Positions 25,357-31,415 of a stretch of 33,522 nt of DNA are shown piece after piece. The position numbers and the translations under genes were made by a program. The notes beneath the pieces were generated by a model. It saw nothing but the letters and a program-made list of their open reading frames with translations, had not been told where the DNA came from and did not search any database. The stretch is from a bacterium. Its GTDB lineage: Bacteria > Patescibacteriota > Minisyncoccia > Phycocordibacterales > Phycocordibacteraceae. Every line of letters begins with the position of its first letter. Positions within the stretch are counted from its first letter, which is position 1. Where the stretch lies: assembly GCA_021781865.1 (NCBI GenBank), contig JAJXVZ010000002.1, forward strand, positions 1-33,522, read 5' to 3'.

Positions 25357-25646
25357 AATTTGTCGGTGATATTCTTCCCGAGTTTGAGAAAAGGATGGCA
25401 GGAGCACCCAAAGGGAAGAAGCGTCTCACCGAACGCGGTGAACTGATGCGTTTTTTCCTTCGACATTTGAATCATTCTCGAGCACACGACGGACTTCCTT
25501 CCATGACGATGGCGCACCTTGGTACTGTTCTAGAAAAAATACCGACGCAAGATCTTTACTATTTAAAAAGTGTGTGCAGTCAGGCAAAAAATTTCAGTAA
25601 GAAGTTTTGGTGGGAACTTGATCCTACAAAACACCCATTACGCTGA
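25353..25646 (+). CDS. Small basic protein of unknown function, coupled to murA
   Basis: 97 residues; family not recognised. It is basic and mostly alpha-helical (RGELMRFFLRHLNHSRAHDG, LYYLKSVCSQAKNFSKKFWWELDP), with one Cys and no membrane segment. The ATGA overlap with murA and the tight spacing to def (21 nt) argue that it is a real, translated gene. Possibly a small nucleic-acid-binding or scaffold protein, but nothing in the sequence proves it. Confidence 0.7.
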   Translation: MKFVGDILPEFEKRMAGAPKGKKRLTERGELMRFFLRHLNHSRAHDGLPSMTMAHLGTVLEKIPTQDLYYLKSVCSQAKNFSKKFWWELDPTKHPLR

Positions 25647-25654
25647 TTTTCTGT

Positions 25655-25660
25655 TATATT
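25655..25660 (+). promoter_or_regulatory. -10 box for leaderless def mRNA
   Basis: TATATT ends 7 nt before the def ATG (25668). There is no Shine-Dalgarno. It lies in the 21-nt gap after the 97-residue gene. Confidence 0.5.
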
Positions 25661-25667
25661 ATGGAAC

Positions 25668-26225
25668 ATGAAAAAGATTGTGCAAGAAAGTGCGAAAATA
25701 TTGCGTGATATTGCGAATCCCGTGCCAGAAAAACTTTTCGATTCGGTAGAACTCACGCGCATAATCGAAGATATGAAAAAAACGCTTGATCCTGAACTCG
25801 AAGGTGTCGCACTTGCCGCTCCACAAATTGATATACCCTACCGCATATTCATTGTCCGAAAAGATCGCACGATTCCTATAAAAAAAATGACCCGCGGTGG
25901 CACAGCAGATAAGCCTCCCGAAAAACAAAGCGACCCGCCCGCACCTGACGTGGAGGTGTATATAAATCCAGAAATTGTAAAGACCTCAAGGAAACGCGCG
26001 TATTCGGACGAAGGATGTCTCTCTGTCCGCGGCGTATACGGTACGACCAATCGACATGAGCGTGTTACTATTCGCGCCCGCCGCATTGACGGCTCGCGAT
26101 TCGAGCGCGGCGGCGGCGGCCTCATGGCTCAAATATTTGAGCACGAAATTGATCATTTAAACGGAGTTCTATTCATTGATCATGCCGAAAACCTCATACA
26201 TGTCTCGCATGCCACCAGCTCATAA
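25668..26225 (+). CDS. def: Peptide deformylase
   Basis: Metal-dependent removal of the formyl group from nascent N-terminal fMet. All three motifs are present: GVALAAPQ (46-53; the usual second Gly is Ala), EGCLSV with C117, and HEIDH with H159, E160 and H163. Length 185. A Lys/Pro-rich insertion at about 66-94 (TIPIKKMTRGG to DPPAPD) lengthens the strand-loop before YINPEI. It is followed by the overlapping fmt gene, so the formylation cycle enzymes are encoded together. Confidence 0.95.
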   Translation: MKKIVQESAKILRDIANPVPEKLFDSVELTRIIEDMKKTLDPELEGVALAAPQIDIPYRIFIVRKDRTIPIKKMTRGGTADKPPEKQSDPPAPDVEVYINPEIVKTSRKRAYSDEGCLSVRGVYGTTNRHERVTIRARRIDGSRFERGGGGLMAQIFEHEIDHLNGVLFIDHAENLIHVSHATSS

Positions 26226-27048
26226 TTTCGTTTATTTTGGCACGCCCAAGGTCGCGCACGATACACTGGCGATTCTTATCAAATCCGGCTTCATACCCAC
26301 CGTTGTGGTAACCTTGCCGGATGCCCAGAAAGGACGGGGCCTTGCACTCAAACCTTCCGAAACAAAAATCCTCGCTCTCGCGCACGGCATCAAAGTACTT
26401 ACGCCTTCCTCACTTGATGCGAACGCCATCGCCTCTATTAGCGCGTATAAGTGCGCCTATGCCATCGTTGTTGCCTACGGGAAAATATTTCCCGAAGAAC
26501 TCATAGCTGCCTTCCCATTGGGCGTGTTAAATGTTCATTATTCGCTTTTACCAAAATACCGCGGCGCGACCCCGCTTGAGGGCGCGCTTCTCGCCGGTGA
26601 TACAGAAACTGGCGTGACTATCCAGAAAATGGCAAAGGAACTCGATGCGGGAGATATTTTTGCCCAAGAGACGATACGCATCGTTCCCTCTGAGACCGCA
26701 CGTGAATTACGGCCACGTCTTATTTCCATGGGTGCCGAATTGCTCGTCAAAACGCTCCCTGCCTTCCTTTCCGGTACTGTCACGCCAATCCCGCAAGACG
26801 CGCCGCACTCCTCTTGCACTCGAAAACTAAAAAAAGAGTACGGACTGCTTTCACTTGCTGACCCCGATGAAATCAATTGGAACAAGTACCGCGCTTACGC
26901 CGATAGTATTGGTACCTATTTCCTTCACAACGGGAAACGCGTAAAGATAGTGTCCGCTTCTTTTAAAAATCAGAGATTCATTCCCGAACTGGTCATCCCT
27001 GAAGGCAAGCGTGAAATTGATTACATAACTTTCTGTAAAGTGGATTAG
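26200..27048 (+). CDS. fmt: Methionyl-tRNA formyltransferase
   Basis: Transfers formyl from 10-formyl-THF to initiator Met-tRNA. The N-terminal formyltransferase domain starts NFVYFGTPKVAHDTL. The catalytic Asn and His are in VLNVHYSLLPKYRGATP and the Asp is in KELDAGDIF. A C-terminal OB-like domain follows. Starts at 26182, 26200 and 26209 are all possible; all overlap the end of def by 17-44 nt, and 26200 is a compromise. Length about 280, slightly short of the usual 310. It has no terminator before the convergent hpf gene. Confidence 0.94.
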   Translation: MSRMPPAHNFVYFGTPKVAHDTLAILIKSGFIPTVVVTLPDAQKGRGLALKPSETKILALAHGIKVLTPSSLDANAIASISAYKCAYAIVVAYGKIFPEELIAAFPLGVLNVHYSLLPKYRGATPLEGALLAGDTETGVTIQKMAKELDAGDIFAQETIRIVPSETARELRPRLISMGAELLVKTLPAFLSGTVTPIPQDAPHSSCTRKLKKEYGLLSLADPDEINWNKYRAYADSIGTYFLHNGKRVKIVSASFKNQRFIPELVIPEGKREIDYITFCKVD

Positions 27049-27142
27049 CGGTCTGAATTTCTTACAGATTTGGCGAATCTGGCATATCACACCCTTCATC
27101 AAAATACGTAACTTGTGATAGACACTCAATTCGCAGAATGCC

Positions 27143-27505
27143 CTAACGTCCAAGACGTATCATTCTCTTGATCGCTGAACTTCCGCGCTTTAAGAGCCGT
27201 TGCGCACGTCCGCGCGAATGACGTATTTCGGCCTCAAGCTCGCTACGTACCTTATCCGCCGCACTCTCGGGAGACGGCTTCACCGCCTCAGCATGAAATA
27301 CTTTCCCGTCAATAATAAGACGAGCAACGAGACGGCACGGCTCCGCCGAACGCCCTTCTGGTGGCGCGTTCTCTATCTCTATCTCGAGCAATGCGCGATC
27401 ACCCTCCTCTCCAATAAGACGCAATGGGGCCGCAAGTTTCTCCTCAAGAAGAGCTTCAGTTTCTGCATTGAGTTGATACTTCGTCGCTTTGATAGTGATA
27501 TTCAT
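27143..27505 (-). CDS. hpf: Ribosome hibernation factor (HPF/RaiA family, short form)
   Basis: 120 residues. It starts MNITIKATKYQLNAETEALLEEKL, the typical first strand and helix of the HPF/YfiA fold. The long basic helix at the C-terminus (RHSRGRAQRLLKRGSSAIKRMIR) replaces the dimerisation domain of long HPF. It would bind the 30S decoding centre when growth stops. It is the last gene of the PEBP, glutaredoxin, DUF167, hpf operon, starting 11 nt after the DUF167 stop. Confidence 0.9.
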   Translation of the reverse strand: MNITIKATKYQLNAETEALLEEKLAAPLRLIGEEGDRALLEIEIENAPPEGRSAEPCRLVARLIIDGKVFHAEAVKPSPESAADKVRSELEAEIRHSRGRAQRLLKRGSSAIKRMIRLGR

Positions 27506-27516
27506 TATGTGGGACT

Positions 27517-27735
27517 TTAGCCGTTAATACTAATCATTTTAGCCCGTGAACGGTGTCCTGTCAGTATCTGCACTTTACTGAACGGTATCCCCTGTTGAGC
27601 AGCGATAATTTCACGTACGCGGTTATTCGCACGATTCCCGGCTGCCGGCTCTCGAACTGAAATGGCAAGCGTCTCATCTTTCCTTTCAATTTTCTCGCGT
27701 TTCGCACCTGGCGTGACAAATACTTTTATATACAT
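27517..27735 (-). CDS. DUF167 (YggU-like) family protein
   Basis: 72 residues beginning MYIKVFVTPGAKREKIE. The AAGNRANNRVREIIAAQ block and VQILTGHRSRAKMISI match the small alpha/beta fold of DUF167. Function is unknown. Its ATG shares one base with the stop of the glutaredoxin gene (TAATG), so translation is coupled. Confidence 0.88.
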   Translation of the reverse strand: MYIKVFVTPGAKREKIERKDETLAISVREPAAGNRANNRVREIIAAQQGIPFSKVQILTGHRSRAKMISING

Positions 27736-27989
27736 TAAATTTTTGGATAATTCGCGTGCAAATAGGCAACAATATCTTTCGACTCATACATTTCAACCCC
27801 TCGCCCGCCGTCGACAAGATAGGGTACTTGCCGTTTGCCGCCTCGTGCGATAAGCTCCGCAGCTATCGCGTCATTTGCGATGTTCTTTTCTTCAAATGAA
27901 ACTCCGAGTTCTTCGCCTGCCTGAAACACCGTGCGGCAGAATGGACAGCCAGTTTTCACGTAAAGAGTCAATGTGGTTTCCGGTGTCAT
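27735..27989 (-). CDS. Glutaredoxin-like protein
   Basis: 84 residues from the ATG at 27989. Thioredoxin fold with redox motif C15-P-F-C18, cis-Pro in RQVPYLVD, and the C-terminal MYESKDIVAYLH helix. A dithiol glutaredoxin or NrdH-like protein that reduces disulfides is likely; the physiological partner is unknown. An upstream in-frame ATG exists but would extend into the PEBP gene. The chosen start lies 1 nt after the PEBP stop. Confidence 0.9.
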   Translation of the reverse strand: MTPETTLTLYVKTGCPFCRTVFQAGEELGVSFEEKNIANDAIAAELIARGGKRQVPYLVDGGRGVEMYESKDIVAYLHANYPKI

Positions 27990-27990
27990 G

Positions 27991-28476
27991 TTATTTTCTG
28001 GAATAACGACCGATGAGTTCGGTCTCTGCAATTATGGACGGTGCAAGCGCGGTGAGTATTTCATTTTTAGTCGCACCCGGTTGCAGTACCAATGGCACAC
28101 TAAGCGCGTAAAGTTTAAAAAAATAACGGTGCTCCCGTGGCTCGTATTCAGGAGGCGGACAAGGACCGATGTAATGTAAATCGCCTCTTGTCGTAGCCCC
28201 CGACGTGCCAACGACCACGCCTTCAGGAATCTCATGTGTTGCCGGAGAGATGTTGAAAAGCGTCCAGTGATTGAAGCTTTCAATCATAAATTCCTTCTTT
28301 TTCACTTCTGGTATGTCCGGATCATCCATAATGAGCACGAGTGATTGCGCTTCCTCGGGTACACCGCTGATTGAAAGTGGGGGTGATAATTCTTGATTTC
28401 CGTCGCACGTGTACTTCGTGGGAATCGTTTCGCCGTTTTTAAATGCAGGACTTGTGAGCGTTAGTTCTTTGTTCAT
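27991..28476 (-). CDS. YbhB/YbcL-type PEBP (Raf-kinase-inhibitor-like) protein
   Basis: 161 residues. The ligand-binding pocket motifs of phosphatidylethanolamine-binding proteins are present: LVLIMDDPDIP, FNHWTLFNI, and GDLHYIGPCPPP with the conserved Cys-Pro-Pro. No signal peptide, so it is probably cytoplasmic. The bacterial role is unclear. It starts the four-gene operon. The ATG is 6 nt after a TAGGAT box. Confidence 0.93.
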   Translation of the reverse strand: MNKELTLTSPAFKNGETIPTKYTCDGNQELSPPLSISGVPEEAQSLVLIMDDPDIPEVKKKEFMIESFNHWTLFNISPATHEIPEGVVVGTSGATTRGDLHYIGPCPPPEYEPREHRYFFKLYALSVPLVLQPGATKNEILTALAPSIIAETELIGRYSRK

Positions 28477-28482
28477 GTCTTC

Positions 28483-28488
28483 ATCCTA
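28483..28488 (-). promoter_or_regulatory. -10-like box for the PEBP operon
   Basis: TAGGAT on the minus strand ends 6 nt before the ATG at 28476, consistent with leaderless transcription. Confidence 0.4.
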
Positions 28489-28507
28489 TCATTGCAGGCA
28501 ATGATTT

Positions 28508-30079
28508 TTAAGTTAAGATATCAGAATCGTCCATTCGGGCGACACGATTCCGGGATAGCTCAATGGTAGAGCAGCGCCCTGTTAAGGCGTTGGTTGCAGG
28601 TTCGAGTCCTGCTCCCGGAGCAGCAATAAAACTCACCTCATTTTCTGAGAAATTTTGGCGTGCGACGCGGAGCGTCGCCCAATGTTCTACGGGGGTTTGT
28701 TCAACTTTTCGATTTCGCAAAGTCAGGTTCGAGCCGAAGATTTTTTGGAGGGAGGATTTTTTGGAGGGGAGGTCGAAGTTTTTGGCTATTTCGTCCAGCA
28801 TTGAAGCGTGGTTTACCCACTCCTGCATGGGTTCGAGCCACGCACAGGCGTTCTGTTCAAGACGGGCTATCTGCTCCTCGAACGACTTACGATCCGATAT
28901 GAGAGCGCGACGGCGTTCAAGGTAGTCGGCACGCTCGATGTCTTGGGCTATGTAGAGGTCGGTAAGGCGGTCGAGTTGGCGGGAGATGTCCTGTACTTTC
29001 TCACGCAATTCTTGAACGAACGCTTCGGTTTCGCGCGAGGTCTTATCCTTGTCCTCGTCCATAAGTCGGCGTAGCTCCTCCGCCCACAATGGCGGGAGAT
29101 CGTAGCTGGAAAGTATCGTATTGAGTTGAGGCGATAGTGCTTCCTCTCTGACATACGGCTCGGCACAGACGCCTTTCTTCTTCGTACAGCGATAGTAGGT
29201 ATGGCCTTTCTGTATCTCGCCCGTAATCATGCAACCGCACTCACCGCAACGTAGAAGCCCGCACAGGGCTTTGGGTTGGGTGGTAGCTTTCTGCGGGTGG
29301 CCTCGCTCTATAATTACTTTCTGCACTTTGTCGAACAGACGTTTTTCGATGATGGGAGTATGCCGTCCTTCGTGCAATTCTCCGCCGTAGGTAAAGAGGC
29401 CGCAGTAAAAGGAGTTGGTAAGGATAAACCGCACGCGGTCTTTGTGGAAAGGTAAGCCGCCGAAACTCTTGACGCCATTCTCAAACATAAATGTAGAGAT
29501 GTCTTCAAGACGGCGGTCGCCTTTGGCGTATAGCAGAAAGGCGGCTCGTATCACTTTCGATTTCTTCCGGTCTATAACAATCGTCTTAGACCGCACATCG
29601 TTTAGGTAGCCGACAGGCGCACTGCTCGGAAACTCGCCACGCTTAACTTTGAGACGTAGGCCACGCTTCACGTTTGCGCTTAGGTCGCGGATAAATTGGT
29701 TAGCCATGCCGAACTCGACGGACATCATCAGGACGTTATCGGTCGGGTAGTGGTTGCGGTCGTGGGTGCGGATATGCTTGATCGTCCCCTCCTGTAGAAA
29801 CCAACTGATCTGCCCGCCGTCCACTGGATTGCGTGCTAAGCGATCTAACTTCCAACAGACAATGCCCTGTGCCTCGCCGCGCTGTATGCGCTTCATCATG
29901 TCGTTGAACACAGGACGGCCGGGCATCTTGGCGGTACGCTTCTCCACAAACTCGGCGGCAACTTCTAAACCTTCCTGTTTTGCTAAAACCCGAAGCTCGG
30001 CTAGCTGGGCTTCAATAGAGAGGACTTGTTTGTCCTCGACATCGGTGGATTTGCGGGCGTAGAGGAAGTAGCTGAGCAT
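28508..30079 (-). CDS. Large serine recombinase (integrase) of the island
   Basis: 523 residues. The N-terminal resolvase domain has the catalytic Ser in Y7-A-R-K-S11, GRP at 54-56 and KLDRLAR (77-83). A Recombinase domain (about 155-260), a zinc ribbon (C278, C281, C298, C305), and a coiled coil (about 345-415) follow. The start at 30079 is chosen from a TATTAT box 6 nt upstream. The final 36 residues, from PGAGLEPATN on, are encoded antisense to tRNA-Asn and its flank. The natural C-terminus was thus replaced by chromosomal sequence at integration, and the original tail may be preserved in the fragment at 33233-33451. It should catalyse integration and excision. Confidence 0.92.
   Translation of the reverse strand: MLSYFLYARKSTDVEDKQVLSIEAQLAELRVLAKQEGLEVAAEFVEKRTAKMPGRPVFNDMMKRIQRGEAQGIVCWKLDRLARNPVDGGQISWFLQEGTIKHIRTHDRNHYPTDNVLMMSVEFGMANQFIRDLSANVKRGLRLKVKRGEFPSSAPVGYLNDVRSKTIVIDRKKSKVIRAAFLLYAKGDRRLEDISTFMFENGVKSFGGLPFHKDRVRFILTNSFYCGLFTYGGELHEGRHTPIIEKRLFDKVQKVIIERGHPQKATTQPKALCGLLRCGECGCMITGEIQKGHTYYRCTKKKGVCAEPYVREEALSPQLNTILSSYDLPPLWAEELRRLMDEDKDKTSRETEAFVQELREKVQDISRQLDRLTDLYIAQDIERADYLERRRALISDRKSFEEQIARLEQNACAWLEPMQEWVNHASMLDEIAKNFDLPSKKSSLQKIFGSNLTLRNRKVEQTPVEHWATLRVARQNFSENEVSFIAAPGAGLEPATNALTGRCSTIELSRNRVARMDDSDILT
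28549..28620 (+). tRNA. tRNA-Asn (anticodon GUU), integration site of the island
   Basis: 72 nt with a complete cloverleaf: acceptor TCCGGGA/TCCCGGA, D arm GCTC/GAGC, anticodon loop CTGTTAA giving GUU, T arm GCAGG-TTCGAGT-CCTGC, and discriminator G at 28620. CCA is not encoded. The inverted repeat of the accessory island begins at 28619, exactly at the tRNA 3' end, which marks the recombination junction. The tRNA remains intact. Confidence 0.97.
28619..28778. repeat. Left arm of long inverted repeat
   Basis: The first 112 bp (28619-28730) are identical to the reverse complement of 33289-33400; the rest matches with one short indel block and few changes. It contains the dyad GCGACGC-GGA-GCGTCGC (28662-28678) and two tandem 16-bp units of the type ATTTTTTGGAGGGAGG. 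It encodes the last native part of the serine recombinase on the minus strand. Confidence 0.95.
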
Positions 30080-30085
30080 GTTTCC

Positions 30086-30091
30086 ATAATA
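30086..30091 (-). promoter_or_regulatory. -10 box for leaderless recombinase mRNA
   Basis: TATTAT on the minus strand ends 6 nt before the recombinase ATG (30079). Confidence 0.5.
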
Positions 30092-30096
30092 GCACA

Positions 30097-30144
30097 AACA
30101 GGACAAAACAGGACAAGTGATTGTGGATGACAAAAACGGACAAA
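30097..30144. promoter_or_regulatory. GGACAA-type repeats between divergent recombinase and HTH genes
   Basis: Two adjacent AACAGGACAA units (30097-30106 and 30107-30116) and two looser copies, GGATGACAAA (30125-30134) and AACGGACAAA (30135-30144), fill the short divergent gap. Spacing between units is about 10 bp. They are candidate operator or accessory recombination sites for the adjacent Xis-like HTH protein. Confidence 0.45.
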
Positions 30145-30162
30145 AGTGTATCCTTACAGGTG

Positions 30163-30339
30163 ATGGACAAAGATAGACTCCTTACTGCACAGGAAGTCGC
30201 AAAGAAATTACGTGTGAGTGAACGCTCAGTTATGCGCTACATCAAAGCAAAGAAACTTCGTGCCACAAAAATCGGTCAGTGGCGTATCAAAGAAATTGAT
30301 ATCATTAAATTCCTCGGAGCCTATAGTAATAAAAGATAA
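30163..30339 (+). CDS. Excisionase/MerR-type helix-turn-helix protein
   Basis: 58 residues from the ATG at 30163 (MDKDRLLTAQEVAKKL). It is an HTH_17-type winged helix: LTAQEVAKKLRVSERSVMRYIKAKKLRATKIGQWRIKEIDI, with the basic recognition helix and wing. A TATCCT box lies 8 nt upstream. It is divergent from the serine recombinase and next to repeated GGACAA sites, which suits an excisionase (directionality factor) or repressor. The ATG at 30127 would add 12 residues and is less likely. Confidence 0.8.
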   Translation: MDKDRLLTAQEVAKKLRVSERSVMRYIKAKKLRATKIGQWRIKEIDIIKFLGAYSNKR

Positions 30340-30344
30340 TCGTT

Positions 30345-31415
30345 ATGTCTCCGACAAAAATAAAAGTTATTGATTTGTTCTGTGGTATAGGAGGTCTGAC
30401 CCACGGACTCATTAAAGAAGGTCTTGATGTTGTCGCTGGCATTGACAATGATTCAAGTTGCAAATTCGGCTATGAATACAATAATAAGGCTCAGTTCATT
30501 GATATAGATATTCTTGAAGTTACAGCCGATAGGATCAACCAACTTTTTGGATCAGAGAAAGGCACGATTCGTGTCCTTGCGGGCTGTGCTCCTTGCCAAC
30601 CTTTTTCAAAACTGAATCTTAACGCTATTACAGAAAAACAATTAGAACCGTTAGGAAAGTTTGCCCAATTGATTGCTGAGACTCAGCCGGATATTGTCTC
30701 AATGGAAAACGTGAGTGATCTTGCCATTAAAAATAAATATCCGGCGTTCGAGAGTTTTTTAAAAGTTCTTACTGATAATAATTATCACTACAAGTACGAG
30801 GTTGTTGATGTCTCAGAGTTTGGCGTACCACAGAAAAGACGGAGACTCGTTTTACTTGCGTCAAAATTTGGTGAAATTCAATTAATAAAAAGAACTCACA
30901 AAGATAAGCGGGTTACTGTCCGAGACGTTATTAAACATTTAGAGCCAATAAAAAACGGTGAGGTAAGCAAGAGAGACCCACTACATCGATCAAGGAAACT
31001 TGCCCCGATTAACCTAAAAAGGATAAAAGCCACTCCGCATGATGGAGGTAGTTCTAATAGTTGGAGTAAGGATTTAATCTTAGATTGTCATAAAAAAAAG
31101 TCGGGTAAAACATACCGTCACACTGTTTATGGACGTATGAGTTGGGATCAACCTGCTCCAACTATGACGACACAGTGTGTAGGATTAGGAAATGGCAGAT
31201 ATGGTCACCCTACGCAAAATCGGGCGATAAGCTTGAGAGAAGCGGCAATATTTCAGACATTCCCAAAGGATTATCAATTCCTTCCATCCTCGGAGCCAAT
31301 TGTAATAAATAAAGTTGCAAAATTTATCGGGAATGCTGTACCGGTAAGACTCGGATCAGTTATTGGCAAGAGTATAAAGGAACACTTGAGCAAAAATTAT
31401 GAAGGAAGAACATAA
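30345..31415 (+). CDS. DNA (cytosine-5)-methyltransferase, Dcm family
   Basis: 356 residues. SAM-binding motif I DLFCGIGGLTHG (10-21), catalytic PCQPFS with C84, motif VI ENV (121-123), motif VIII GVPQKRRRLVLLA (160-172), a target-recognition region (about 190-260), and motifs IX-X (FQTFPKDY, KFIGNAVP). It methylates C5 of cytosine in a short target that cannot be predicted here. The coding sequence is AT-rich with many AAA, ATT and AGA codons, unlike the core genes, indicating transfer. It overlaps the following ATPase gene by 17 nt. It starts 5 nt after the HTH stop. Confidence 0.95.
   Translation: MSPTKIKVIDLFCGIGGLTHGLIKEGLDVVAGIDNDSSCKFGYEYNNKAQFIDIDILEVTADRINQLFGSEKGTIRVLAGCAPCQPFSKLNLNAITEKQLEPLGKFAQLIAETQPDIVSMENVSDLAIKNKYPAFESFLKVLTDNNYHYKYEVVDVSEFGVPQKRRRLVLLASKFGEIQLIKRTHKDKRVTVRDVIKHLEPIKNGEVSKRDPLHRSRKLAPINLKRIKATPHDGGSSNSWSKDLILDCHKKKSGKTYRHTVYGRMSWDQPAPTMTTQCVGLGNGRYGHPTQNRAISLREAAIFQTFPKDYQFLPSSEPIVINKVAKFIGNAVPVRLGSVIGKSIKEHLSKNYEGRT

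Noticed and set aside
27049..27142. CAGATT/AATCTG hairpin between fmt and hpf as bidirectional terminator
   Set aside because: Six-pair AT-rich stem with no T-tract on either side.
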